From assembly GCA_036877525.1 (NCBI GenBank), contig JAZGTH010000002.1:13612501-13676500 (forward strand): a DNA stretch of 64,000 bases, read 5' to 3'. The notes beneath the pieces are model-generated. The model made no database searches, was not told the origin of the DNA, and saw only the letters and a list, made by a program, of their open reading frames with translations. Positions 10,270-25,200 of the stretch are shown here, piece by piece. Made by a program: the position numbers and the translations under genes. Each line of letters starts with the position of its first letter. Position 1 is the first letter of the stretch. Source of the stretch: Chromobotia macracanthus. Its lineage: Eukaryota; Chordata; Actinopteri; Cypriniformes; Botiidae.

Positions 10270-13200
10270 ATGGGGGATCTAGGCAATAGCACAGTGGACT
10301 TCCACCCCAAGAAGCCGGGTGTGGACAGAGGGGGCCATGAGGGTGATTTTGGGGCGTCTCTGGAGGAGTTGTGCTCACTGATGGAGCTCAGGGGTGCCGA
10401 GGCCCTGCAGAAGATCCAGGAGAGCTACACAGATATAGAAGGCCTGTGTCACAGACTCAAGACATCGCCTGCAGATGGTGAGTTGGCTGTGTTGTGGTCA
10501 CATCATCAAAAATGACAATCTGCTTTTATGTTCACTTGCAACAGTTTATTAAAGCTGCAGTTTGTAAAGTTTTAGGGTTAAAAAAAATTAACTAAACTCA
10601 GATTCACAATGGTCATGTTATAATGATTTATAATTTGAACTGTCTGATTTCTTGTGAAACATCACTTTTGCTTCATTTGATATGTAATAGTGGTAGTAAT
10701 TTAAATAGCAGTCATTTCGTTTCATACAGAGATGGTGGCAGAGAGGCAAAAGTTACAAATTGCAGCTTTATTATTAGATGATAATATCACCTGCTGTTGC
10801 CTGTGTCATGTTTTAACTTATTTACCGAGTAGAATCACAGGATTTAGTTAGCTAAGGTTAGTGTTTGGTTAGTAAAGTGATGTTGGAGTTACATCATTGC
10901 TGTGACTGAGTGGATGATTCTGTGTGTGCTCTGATAATCACATTGATTCACATCTTGTTCTGACCACTCGCTTCCAGGCCATGTCATGCGCTCTGACTGT
11001 ATTATTATTTGGCAGCTGCGATGAGGTTACTGTACTTAAAGTTTATTGTAAGGCTCTCTCTTCTTTAGTGCTGCTCTTTGAACAGTGTCTCTTTAGAAGC
11101 CGTGACAGGGAGACAGAAAGGAAACCTTAAGGCCATGGGTGAAGATGAAAGGATGAAAGAAAGACTAGATGTACTGCGGAGGTCTTTCAGTTCCAGTCGT
11201 CTGTGGAAAGAAGCCTTTGCTTATTGTTGTCCTCTTCATTTATGTGTGTTTGGAGAGACTGAACTCACAAAGTTAAAATGAGTTATACAACTCTCATAAA
11301 GTTACTCAGGTTGTACAGTTAATGATGTTAGTGAGTTAAAATAGTAAAAAACATAAATTATTTTGATGTTTAGACAGTTGCCATCTTAAAAGCATATGGA
11401 ATATCAACAGGCGGCAATAATGTAAATATAAAATGCATTTATTTTTTAAATCACAGTCCATTGAAGTTTGTAATTGATTTTGCATCACTAAAAATATCTA
11501 TAACAGTACAGTAAAAATTGTTTTATATGTAGCTTTCATTTGCTGTTAATTTTTGAATACCAGCCAGGCCTTTATTATTAAATCCTCATTAAATCTTTTA
11601 ATAAACACAGCAAGTGTGAAGATTGTGGACCGGACGGAAACTTCTAATGTCTGCGTAGTTATTTACTCTGTAATCTGTCTCCATTTTGACCAGTTTGACC
11701 CTTTCAGGGTGATTTTCAAACGTGATTGGCTAACATTATAGCGTTGACAGCAAAGTCAGCCAATCACAGTGTTGTGTTGAGAATGAGATCACAACAAGTT
11801 CCAGTTACTGTTGGATGGTATTCCTTTTGGAAAATGAGTGCTTGCCACACTATTTGAGCTCGTAATTTATCCTATAATTCAATTATTTTGGCTGCCCCGG
11901 ACAAAAGGGAACTGAGTTAAAGGGAAACTATAACAGAAGATGAGAGGTTGCCAGGGACAGCAGGTGATGATGGGCAGGGCGAGGATACAGATAGTGAGAC
12001 AGTCTGCCTGAGTCTCGCTGCCAAAAATCACACCCTGTTGTGTATCCGAAAACACACTGACTTAACCATCTGTGCTCTGCGTTCCGCCGTCACCCCACCC
12101 GCTGGAAAATCATGGTTTACTAACGTTACTGCAAGATTGTTGTTTGATAACTGAGAGAACTTTCAGATAATGTTTGTCAACATTTTGAGAGTGTTCATCA
12201 TTTGAGCCAGCCTGGATTTTTCTTGTGTGCAATTTGAGCTAGTGAAGCCCAATGTATAATGCCATTGTGGTCAGTGTTTTAATCCTGATTTAAAACATGT
12301 TGTAGGAACTGAATCTTGACACACAGTTTTCGGGTTTCAGTCTTTCAAAAGTAGATAGGCGCTCGCATGACTGGAAATAGCTGCCCAGGGTCATTGTTAA
12401 TATAGCTGCTTGGGAAGCTGACTTGCTCTGAAGGGGCTTACATAATGATTTACTGTACACCAGTGTGCCGGCTTTAGGCTGCATACCATACAGTATTAGG
12501 CCGACTTTCCCTAAAGCTCACGGTTAATTTCCATTAGGTAGATTTGACGTTAAAGCTGCAATCTGTAACTTTTGCCTCTCTACCGTCACCTGTGTTTGAA
12601 TCATAAAATTGCAGGTTACTTGCATGTTATCTTGTACATGGATGACAAGTTTAAATTCGAAACAACTGCTGTAATAACCAGCTGTAAGCGCTCCACCATC
12701 CTCGGCACTCTGATACGTGATTTCATAACCTGGTGCTTATCTTTCTGTTTATGGATGTGACGTAACCACACGCAATTCTGTTCATCTCCAAGGACTGTCG
12801 GACAACCCTGCAGATCTGGAGCAACGTCGGCTGGTGTTCGGACAGAACTTCATCCCTCCTAAGAAGCCCAAGACTTTCCTTCAGCTTGTTTGGGAGGCGC
12901 TACAAGATGTTACTCTCATAATCCTGGAAATAGCAGCCATTATTTCCCTTGGACTGTCATTTTACCAGCCACCAGGGGGTGACAGTGAAGGTGACTTGAA
13001 CTTTGTTTTCATTAATTTAAAAATCAGTTCATATCAAATAAAAATTGTTGGATTTTTTTATCATACTTCAGGGTCAACATCACCACCTCTAGTGTATGTT
13101 AAATCAATAGTTTACTAACTCAACTGTCCGTTGACGTGTTTATCTCAAGTCAGTTTTCTGGTTTCATCTCTAAAAGGATTTAGAGCATTAACAAAGGGCT

Positions 13201-16200
13201 GTTCATTTTAAAGATTTATTTTTTTATCCTTTATTTCTAAATGATCATGATAAAAAGATTGTCGACTGATAGCTACGCCTGATTGGTCGATAATGACAGC
13301 AGTAAATTTAGCTCATCACAGTTCAAGCATCTTCCAGCAGTCAGATGGATACAGAGTCATAAGTTTTGGTTTTAGTTTTATTGTAGTTTTATTCATATTT
13401 TGAATTAGATTTTATTTTTATATTTTTAGGTTTCATGTTAATTTTAGTAAACTTTTAGCAAATTTGTTATGTGCTTTTGTAATTGAATTATATATTTATT
13501 TTAGTAGTTTGTTTAATAGTTTGTTTTAGTAAACTATAATAGCCTTGGTTGGATGATGTTTTTTGAAGCAATTTATTGTGTAAAAAAGTTCATTTTGTGT
13601 ATCTTATTTGCTATCATTAAACTGTGGCCTTATACAATAACGACATTATATTGACCATTGGCCGCCCTGCTCTCTAGATATCAGCACCAGCTATTGAAAA
13701 AACGTATCAGTTTGACTGCTAAATGAAGCCAATGAAGTTATCTGTACTAAAATTGAAAATGACAAAGAATTTAAATGCTGGAGAGATGGATGGATAGAGT
13801 ATCTCTTATCATTTAGTATATTCTTCTAACTCATTGTCCTCACACACATTTTCTCTTACATCTCTCTCTCTCTCTGTGCAGCGTGTGCTAATGCGAACGC
13901 AGGTGTGGAGGATGAGGGTGAGGCGGAGGCGGGCTGGATCGAGGGTGCAGCGATTCTTCTCTCTGTGTTCTGTGTGGTGCTGGTCACAGCTTTCAATGAC
14001 TGGAGCAAAGAGAAGCAGTTCCGCGGCCTGCAGAGTCGCATCGAGCAGGAGCAGCGCTTTGCCGTGGTGCGTAACGGCACCGTCATCCAGATCCCGGTGG
14101 CTGAGATGGTGGTGGGAGACGTGGCTCAGGTCAAGTATGGTCAGTAGAGTTCAAAACAGGCTACCCCACCTTTCTATTAAACACATTTATAGAACGATAA
14201 ATGTTTTTTACAGGTAGAACTAAAGTTTTTAAGAAATAAAACAATACAGATGGTTTTTAAATTGGGTGTGTGGCTAATGATTTAAGATGGTACCCAGGGT
14301 GGTTACCAAAAGGTTGTGGGTTCGAGTCAAAGCAATTGCCATATACATTTTTTAAAAAATCCAATAAAAAATTACATTTTGTGATGCTAGTGGTGGAAAT
14401 TACATGGGTCACATGCAACCAAAGTGCTTTTAGGAGGGTTTATGTATGTCACCTTAGATAAATGTTTGTGCTAAACACATGTAAAAACTTGTATACAATA
14501 TATATATATATATACACATACACACACATAAAGATATTCATATACATGTGCGAACGTGTGTGTTAAATATTTTTCCTGAATAGTGGAAGTAACACTTAAA
14601 GGCTGCTGAGATGTTATTGATCTGTTGCTGTCACTCTGGGGTCTCTCAGGTGACCTCCTGCCTGCAGACGGTGTTCTTATCCAGGGGAACGACCTGAAGA
14701 TCGATGAGAGCTCGCTCACCGGAGAGTCCGATCACGTACGCAAATCTGTCGACAGGGACCCCATGCTGCTGTCAGGTAGGGAGCAGAAGTGCAGCTTATA
14801 TAACTGAACATATGTGTTTATGTTCTTGCATTGGGTTGGGAGGAGTGTGTGGACATACGTGTCGTGATGAACATTTGTGTATGTATCGTGTATATGGCAG
14901 TATACTGTAAATCAGAAGTTCCATCATCCCTGGTGGTATAGCAAATAGTTCTGACTTTTTGTCACTTTTTATGGCAAGTAAAAAGCAAGTAAATTCTGAA
15001 CTCTGAGTTCAGAATTTGAGATCTGAATATATTTTCATCTGAATATACCTGCTTTCCTGTTTGGAATTGGAACGTCTATGAATTTAAAGGGACAGTTCAC
15101 CCAAATATTTATATATAAACTCACCCTCATGTCATTCCAAACCTATATGACTTTTGCCTCTGAGGAACACAAAAGAAGACACTTTGAGAAATGTCTTAGT
15201 GGTAAGAATTTTCAGATTTTGGTGAACTATCCCTTTAACATTCAGGCTTGATAGAGCTTGGGCTAAACCTCATTGATTGGTTAAATGAAAGAGGGTAGTC
15301 TTTCTGAGGTCTGAGTCTGAGGTCTGATAAGCAGGCCAATCAGATTTCTCCCTCCTCTCTGCTTCCCGGAGAAGGGGTCAGATTGGTGTCAGCATCTCAT
15401 GAGACCAGCTCTGCTTCTTGCCTCTGTTAATTTAACAAACCAGCATCTGTTTCTCTGTTTGGACACACACTCATCGCTAATCTATAATCATAATCCATGA
15501 TTATTAATTAACCTGTGTTCATAATAAAGTGTGAAACAAATATCTTCAAAAATAGTGTATGCTTTTAAATATTTTATACAAAAAAGGATTTGCATGCATA
15601 ACACAATTAAAACGGATTTGCTTTCTTATTGACTTTTAACAGAGAAAAATGTATAGTGATTTGTGGCAAAGATGGAATTAGAATATGGCTATCATTTCCT
15701 GTTTAATTGAATTAGAGTGTCAAATACAGAATTATTTTTGTCACTTTCAGAATTCAGTGGACTATTTATGAGCCTCGTTTATAAGCACAGTAGTCCAGTA
15801 AATGAGGGAATTAAAACAGATCTGGTTTAGTTTGATTGGATTACATGTTAAGACAGGAAAGATCTGGACAGTCTTTATTTGGATTCAGCCCCACAAGTAC
15901 TCCCACTGCCATGAGCCCAGCACTGTATCATTTATACCTGTAAGTTCTGTAACGTTTTTATAACCAAGCAATAATGTTAACAGAACATCTTTAAAGCTGG
16001 ATGTTTTCAGCATTTAAAATAACACTTATGGGTAGTTGTGTTCACATTCTTTACCAACAGTCTGTTATGGTGACATGAAACATGCTTTTTTAAAAGCTTT
16101 ACGACAGTACTGAACATGTTTCTTTCTTAAGAAAATTATGCAACAGATCTACTGTATGTTACACAAATGCTCTCCAGTTTTGTAATAATGTGGAGTTGCG

Positions 16201-19200
16201 CTTAAGAGAAAATCTGCAGAACTGATGTAAGCATTTGAGTTTATAGTTGGATGTAACAGAATGGAGACATTGTGTGAGAAGTTTCTCCTGTCGGTGTGTT
16301 GACTGTCAGGCACTCATGTGATGGAGGGTTCAGGGAAGATGGTGGTGACAGCGGTTGGTGTCAACTCTCAGACAGGAATCATCTTCACCCTGCTGGGAGC
16401 CGGTGAGATGGAGGAGGAGAAGAAAGACTGTAAGAAAGGTATGCTTTCTTGTGCTTCAATGCGTTTGTAAAATCAGTCTTGAAAATTTAAAGAGGGAATA
16501 AAAGTGGCTCATTCTTTGAAGCATTGTGAATGATGTAATCAGAACAGAAATTATTACGCTGTACTTTTGCTGCTGTTTCAGTTTACATGGTAACAGTGAC
16601 TTCGCTGATTGGTCACCCCGTCTAATTCATGGGTTTTTTTTGCCAAGCACTGCACTCTGTTCCATTCCGAATGCTGTGAAATGTTCAGAAATGTTGCTCG
16701 CTCATTTGAGTTGAGTTTTTTCTTTGTTTATGTTCAACATTGTTTTATTTTTTGTCTGTTTTTCCATCCCATCTTTGTGCTTGTCCATTCTGTCAGAGGT
16801 CAATTGTAACTCATCCACGCAGTTCAACAGTGTCGAAGCCAAAGAACACAACATCATAAATGGTAGGTGATATTCACAACAGAGAGACTCATAAACCAGC
16901 ATCCTGTTTCTAACAGTCCATATCTGTCGAATATTAATCCCTCCATGTTTTGATTTCTTTCTCATATACTTTGTTTTCTCATGTCAGCTATATTAATCTG
17001 TAGCAACTTTAAACTGTATTTCTTTTTTTAAAAGTCTTCATTACCTTTCACAGGTAAACAGGACGGCACTTTGGAGAACAATCAAAATAAAGGTGACTTT
17101 TAAAACTAGACTGATTTAAAATTGAGTTATAAAATTGAATTAAAATTGAGAATAATCTTTAATGTTTATGTTCACTTGTATAGAAGTAAGATGGAATTAT
17201 TAAGCTGTATTTGGAAGGGAATACTAGTGTATGCCTTTAAACATATGTGATTAAAAAAAATATTTTAGTCGTAGGTATGCATTATTATTGTCACATGACC
17301 AGGTGAATACTAAATAAAGTGAATTCAGTGCCTGCCGTCTATCATAATGGAAACAAAACTTGTTGTTTTATTTTTTTAAATCCAGTTTTATGTTTCCAGT
17401 AATTTAAACATCAGTCTGATCAAATAGCGAGTTAAACATTTTCGATAATTACCCATAATTCATTTTGCCTGATCACTTTTTCTCTGCCCACCATAGCCAA
17501 AAAACAGGATGAGGCTGTTGCCATGGAGATGCAGCCTCTGAAAAGTGCAGAAGGTGGAGAAGTGGAAGAGAAAGAGAAGAAGAAAGCTGGTGTGCCCAAG
17601 AAGGAGAAGTCGGTTCTTCAGGGAAAACTTACCAAGCTGGCAGTGCAAATCGGGAAAGCAGGTGGGAAGTTCTACAGTTGATCTACTGTTAAGATCTTTT
17701 AGCTCTAGGTCTTCTGGTCTATTGGCATCACTACTGGATTTAAGGTTTATTCAAAACTTTTCTTCCACAGGTCTGGTGATGTCCGCCATCACTGTGATTA
17801 TCCTGATGCTGTATTTCGTGATTGAGACGTTTGTCGTTCAGGGTCGTGTGTGGCTGACGGAGTGTACGCCAATATATGTGCAGTACTTTGTCAAGTTCTT
17901 CATCATCGGAGTGACAGTGCTGGTCGTGGCTGTACCAGAGGGTTTGCCACTGGCTGTCACTATATCACTGGCCTATTCTGTAAAGGTGAGTCAGAAACAC
18001 CCTAGCGACCACCCAGAACACCCTGTCATCATGATAAGCACTATCCTTCACTGCTCCTCTCTATGGCTTTCCACAGAAAATGATGAAGGACAATAACCTG
18101 GTGCGTCATTTGGATGCCTGTGAGACTATGGGTAATGCTACAGCTATCTGCTCCGATAAAACAGGAACCCTCACCACTAACCGGATGACAGTGGTGCAGA
18201 TTTATGTTGGAGACCAGCACTTTCGTGACATCCCAACACCAGACCAGATCAACCGCAGAACGCTGGAGCTCATCTCCAGCTCCATTGCGATCAACTGCGC
18301 CTACACCTCCAAGATCATGGTCAGAGGCTTTTACAATAACCAGTAAACCACAAACTGGCTGTGCGTTACAGCTATTTTACCATGGTTAATGGGTAAAGGG
18401 CACAAAACAAACTTTGGTGTATTAGTACAGATTTCAGATTTCTACTACAAATATCAACAAATATTATACTACAAATGGTTAAACTATGGTTACTGTAGCA
18501 AAACCATGATTAATTTGTGGTTGCCGAGGTTTAACTAATTTTTTGGTTTTATTTGGGGTAAAACCATGATTGATATTTGTAAGGGAATCTAGCTCATCCA
18601 GTCAAATGTTTGAAGCTGAAACTGCACTGTACTTACACTGTAGTGTTTCTATAGTTTTGTAGTTGAAATCCTTTATTCATTTCATCCTTCCTGTTCACCT
18701 TTTCCCTCAGGCTGCAGATAAGGAAGGTGGTCTGCCCAAACAGGTGGGTAATAAGACTGAATGTGCCCTGCTGGGTCTCGTGCTAGACCTGAAGCTGCAG
18801 TATCAGGCAGTGAGGGAGCAGATCCCTGAGGAGAAGCTCTATAAGGTCTACACCTTCAATTCTGTCAGGAAGTCCATGAGCACCGTCATTCAGATGCCTG
18901 ACAGAAGCTTCCGCCTGTACAGCAAAGGAGCATCCGAGATCCTTCTCAAGAAGTATGTTGTTTACATGTCTGTGTGCGTGTGCCTGGTAACATCCTGCAT
19001 GTCACGTCACGTTATTCTTTTTTTTTGTTTTGTTGCCTGCTAATTACGATGACCCATTCTCGGAAATTTGTCCTCTGCATTTAACCCATCCAATAAGAGC
19101 ACTCATATTGAAGTAGTAATTGTTTTAAGGTTTGTTTATGGAGCTTTATGTAAACTGATAATTATTGGTATAACATTAAATTAAGCTGCCATTAAAATGT

Positions 19201-22200
19201 AGCTAGTTACAATTACATCAAATGTTTGTTATACCCCTTAGTGATATTGACCTGTTCAGAAATTAAAGTCAAGCAACAGTATTGTAATTTTAACTGTTGA
19301 ATTGATATTTAGTTCCTTATAGTAAAGACTTTAATAGAAACGTTTTGATAAAAACATAAAGTTGTGGCACCCCAGAAGGAACGTTCAGTATAGTAATGTT
19401 TGGTTGTCTACAGCACGACAACAAAAAAAGTTAAGAATGATTAAAAACAGATGTAGGTGTTAACAGGAAGTTGCAAGAGGGCAGCAGCTCCTTACTTCCT
19501 CCTCATTAAAATCTGGGCAAAATCTGAGAAGTCTAGAGTTGATAACCGCATGCGGTATAAGAAGAACTGAAAGGGTTCTTCATTCATGACAGATGCTCGT
19601 TCATCCTGTCCCGTGACGGAGAGGCGCGGGCTTTCAGACCACGAGACAAAGATGAGATGGTGAAGAAAGTAATTGAACCGATGGCGTGTGACGGCCTCCG
19701 TACCATCTGCATCGCTTACCGGGACCTCCCAGCTGACCCCATGCCAGACTGGGAAGATGAGAACGAGATCGTCTCCAACCTTACCTGCATCACGGTGGTT
19801 GGCATCGAAGATCCAGTTCGACCTGAGGTATAAAGACAAGTTTCCGTCTTTTAACTGAATGCATACAGTAGCACTCTCATTAAAGAGAGAGTTCACCCAA
19901 AAATGAAACTTTTCATCACTGACACTCTCATGAGAAATGTTTCATGTTTGGTGTTCATACAATGGAAGTCAATGGGTGCCAGTGTTGTTTGGTTACCAGC
20001 GTACTTCAAAATATCTTTTTTTGTGTTCTCAGAAGCAAAAAAGCCATGCAGGTTTGTAATGACATAAGGGTGAGTGAATGATGGATACATTTTTGGGTGA
20101 ACTGTCCCTTTAATGAAACATCTTTTTTCTCCAACAAAACCAAATGGGAAGGAACTGAATTTTTGTTTTGTATAGAAAAGTGGCAATTAGCATGCAGACA
20201 TTAGCATGTGGGTTTGCTTGTATTTGAACTAAAAAAAAAAGTTTACGCTTCCATATCATCAACGAGCTTTAAATGTTATATGCAAGTGCTTTATCCTAAG
20301 CCGCTGTTTGCGAACAAATATTAATGACATCAGTGCTAGTTTTCCAACTGCAGTTTAAGCACCAGGTTGTGTTCCAATCAGGTTCCAGATGCCATCAGGA
20401 AGTGTCAGCGAGCGGGCATCACCGTACGGATGGTGACGGGTGACAACATCAACACAGCACGCGCCATTGCTGCCAAGTGTGGCATCATTCATCCAGGAGA
20501 TGACTTCCTGTGTATGGAAGGGAAGGACTTCAACAGGCGAATCAGGAATGAGAAAGGAGAGGTATACTGTTGTAATGACGTTACGTAATCATCGCCAGTT
20601 TTGCACAACGTATTTCTTCTATCATTATGTATTTCTGTCAGATTCTATCAGAGAAACAACTTTTCACAAAACTAACGAGGACCAGCATCTATACTGAAGT
20701 GTCAAAGATTTGTTTTTAGAGAAAGTTTTGTGTCTCTTCATTCTTGCAGGTTGAGCAGGAGCGCATTGACAAAATTTGGCCCAAACTCCGAGTTCTCGCT
20801 CGATCCTCCCCGACGGATAAACACACACTAGTCAAAGGTGGTTGTCTCCTCTTAAACCTGTATTCATCGCTTGTTCCTATGGAGATGATTATTTACCTGT
20901 TTATTGTTTGTAATGGATCTCTCTCATCATCATACACTGTGTGAATATGGTTCAAATGTTCAGTTCAATTCATATTTATTTATTTATGCTTTTTTACATA
21001 CTAACAAAAGAAAGCACAAAAAGGAAATTTTAACATACACAGAATACATAGTATGAAGATGAATTCTGTTTACACTGACTGATGCAGACATTCAGATCGT
21101 TTCTAGTTTCGATTTTCTGATCTCCTTCGTTCGTTTTGTGTTGTGTTGACAGGTATCATAGACAGCACCGTTGTAGAACAAAGACAGGTGGTCGCGGTCA
21201 CAGGTGATGGTACGAATGATGGACCAGCTCTGAAGAAAGCTGACGTGGGCTTTGCAATGGTTAGAAGATCTGTGACGTTTTAATTTAAAACATTTTAAGG
21301 TTCTGCTACACAAAAAGTAGTGATAACCAAACTCGCACTTAACCTGCAAGAATTTAGTATGAGATGACCTGGAATTATACAGTCCAATTCAGACAAATGG
21401 AACCTTACTGTAAAGTGGCACCTATATATATTATTATATAACATTATTACATAACATATTTAAATGTTAATATAAAAAAATAATATTAACGAATATTAGG
21501 CTTGGAAAAAAACATGTCTGTTTTAAAGGTGTTTAAATGCTTGAGAATATAGTGGATTTGTCTGTTGGCACAGGGCATCGCTGGTACAGACGTGGCGAAG
21601 GAAGCCTCTGACATCATCCTGACAGATGATAACTTCTCCAGCATCGTGAAGGCTGTGATGTGGGGCCGGAACGTGTATGATAGCATCTCCAAGTTCCTGC
21701 AGTTTCAGCTCACTGTTAATGTGGTGGCAGTGATAGTGGCCTTCACTGGTGCCTGTATCACACAGGTACATCAGTGAATTTCTGTAAAGCTTTCACAACT
21801 TACAAAAAATACATTTCAGTGTAAAACAGTATGTAAGAAAAAACAGTAAAGAAATAAGCTAAACAGAAAATACATTTTCACACACAAATGCTAGAGACAT
21901 AAAAAGTATAGAAATACAAAAGTTTGTGCAATTTTAAAAATTTGCAATAACACACAGACTTCAGCACAAAGTGTGGTCCACCTTGCAGAAGACCAATCAC
22001 AGTTCACTTTATTTACTGATGTTTATTGTGTAAATCCATAGAAAAAGAATGATGATGCCACATGTGTATGTAATAAACTGAATTTCCAATCCTCCAAAAG
22101 TGATAAGTAATAGACATAACTACGCTAAATATACAGTATAAATAGAATGTCCTGTTTATTAAGTGTCTCAGACTAAACTTTGATTATCTTTAAAATTGTG

Positions 22201-25200
22201 ATTTCATGAATCTTATGTTTTTTGGTCGGGTTCTGTAGGATTCTCCTCTGAAGGCCGTGCAGATGTTGTGGGTCAATCTTATCATGGACACATTTGCTTC
22301 TCTGGCTCTGGCCACAGAACCTCCCACTGAAGCTCTGCTCCTGAGAAAACCCTACGGCCGGAACAACCCGCTCATATCCAGAACCATGATGAAAAACATC
22401 CTCGGACACGCTGTCTACCAGCTCACCATCATCTTCACCCTGTTGTTCGTGGGTACGTTCCTAGGAGTAGGCAAAACTCTAGGCTAAAGCAGTGCCTGTG
22501 AGAAAAAGCAGTGTCTGTAAATATTCATTGTAGTCTGAATCAGTAGTCTCTTGGGTATCAACCTACAGCGCAGGAGCGCTTTGCTCGACCCGAGTTCCAC
22601 TCCCCAGGAATTTTCTCTCTCCCACATCATTTCCTGTTTTCCTCTCCACTGTTCTGTCAAATAATGGCAAAAAAGTCCCCTGTAGTCGATGATTTTATCA
22701 ATTAAAACTCATCTTTGATCATCAGTTGCATATTTAAATGTTTTTTCCTGTGAAAATGTTTTTTTATGCTTTACAATAGCTTGAATGCAACTCCTTGCTT
22801 TATTTAATATTTAATGTTTGAGACTCGCTGTCAGCTGCAGTTTAAAGGAGAAAATACTGAGCAGTGGTGTTGACTGATGAATGAGTACATGGTTAAGCAT
22901 ATTAAAAACATGACAGGGGGTTTAATTAAATAAAAATAAAGGTTCATTTCCTGTTTCTCAGGCGAGAAGATCTTTGACATTGACAGTGGACGTAACGCGC
23001 CGCTCCATTCTCCTCCCTCTGAACACTACACCATCATCTTCAACACCTTCGTCCTCATGCAACTCTTCAATGAAATCAACGCCCGCAAAATCCACGGAGA
23101 GCGGAACGTGTTCGACGGAATCTTCTCCAATCCCATCTTCTGCTCAATCGTGCTGGGAACCTTTGCAATTCAGGTGTGTTTACAGACTTCATCATTATTC
23201 ACCCATCATTCATCCTGAATGTTCTGGCAGACAGATAAGAGCAACATCATCTCACGGTGTTTCTGTGTGGGGTTGTAGATCGTGATCGTGCAGTTTGGAG
23301 GAAAGCCCTTCAGCTGCTCCCCTCTGAATGTGGAGCAGTGGCTTTGGTGCCTGTTTGTGGGGATGGGAGAGCTGCTCTGGGGGCAGGTAACTCAAGCCTC
23401 TTTACATTTAAAATTCATGTTTTTTTTTTAAAAACTGCAATCAGTCCCCTTTGCCTCTCTACCGCCATCTCTGTTTAAAGCATACAACTGCAAGTTACTT
23501 GCAGAGTTATTTTCTTAACGTGGATGACAGGTTTAAATACAACTGCTGTAAAAACAAGCTACAAACACTATGTTTCTGTTTACAGACGTTTCCATGAAAT
23601 CTGAGCCAATTACAGCTCAAATTATAAATCATTATTATAAACGCACTGTTGTGAATCGGGTTAAGGTAAAGAGATTGACACTGATCTGTCATGTACTCGC
23701 TCAGTTACTGAATTTTGTTCCGTATTTTTAACCCAAAACATTACAGATCGTAGCTTTACATATCAGCTTTTGCTGCATGGTCACTGGATTGTTTCTCTCC
23801 TCCAGGTGATCGCGTCAGTGCCAACCCATCAGCTGAAGTGTCTGACAGAAGCGGGTCACGGGCCGGCTCCAGACGAGATGATGGATGAAGATCTGGCTGA
23901 GGATGAGGAGGAGATTGACTACGCAGAGAGAGAGCTGAGACGGGGACAGATCCTGTGGTTCAGAGGACTCAACCGAATTCAGACTCAGGTGATGTTTCAT
24001 CTCTGTCTCTTTCTATCTGTTGTAACGTTACTTTTACATTGTTTCAGACAGATTCGGCTGTACCCGTCATAAACACACATTGCCTTAAAATACACCCAAT
24101 GCCTTCTGCTCCACATGCTTTAGTTTGCACTACAAACTTCTTTACTTTTAATCTTTCCTCATAACATTTTTCTTTTTCACCAGCCTAATTAATAAACAAT
24201 TGCTGCTTAACAATTTTTCTGTTATTTGTATAACAACTCTCTTTCTCTCTCTCTCTCACTTTGTATTCTATTATCTCTGCTGCTCGATCACTCCTCTGTT
24301 TTATTCAGTCTTTTTGTTTCTCTTTTACCTGCGTCTTCATGTATTATGTCACAGCTTGGTAACTATTATTGCCCCGTTTGAATGTTTAAATATTATCACT
24401 GTTTGTATAGAGCAATACACATTCATTCAAGTGTGTCTCTTCAACTATGGAAACCGTGGAGATAAAATCCCTTCAAATACACTTTTCTTTTTTAGTTTAA
24501 TTTCTGCAAGTGGCAGAAAAATAAATATTATTTTCAATTACAGCCTGAATATCACAGATTAGGATATGATTATTTGTTGATTATTTTTATTATTATAGTT
24601 TTATTGTGACCTTTACATAACAAATTTTTTTTCTTTGAATAAAAATCAACCCCAGGCACACAGAAGCATCCACAGTTGAAGAAACACCAGTAAGCATCAG
24701 ACGGTTCGTGGCACATTGCCTCTAAAGATGTGCCTCCTCCTCAACCCCCCACCACCAGTGCAGAACCGCAGCCGTGCTCATTCATGATTCTCATGTGCCT
24801 GTCTGTGTGATGTCCTTCTCTCTGTCTCCTGCAGATGGAGGTAGTGAGTACCTTCAAGAGGAGTGGTTCCTTTCAGGGTGCAGCGAGACGTCGCTCGTCA
24901 GTGCTCAGCCAACTCCATGACGTAACCAATAATTCCACTCCTTCTCACGTAGTTCTCTCCACTGCCAATGCATCTAATGCCCCCGGGAGTGAGTCTTTAC
25001 GTTCCGTTAACGGCACCTCGTAGAGCCCGTGCACTCAAGACGGCTCGCCTCTACCCAAACACACACCTGCATTGTTGCCTGCCGTCAAAGCGCCTGGTCT
25101 GCTGAATGTTGAGCGTGTGTGTGAGAGAGAGAGAGCGAGAGCAGATAACATCCAAGAATCTGCTTCATCTCTGTACATGTGCATTTTGGTTCACTTTGAG

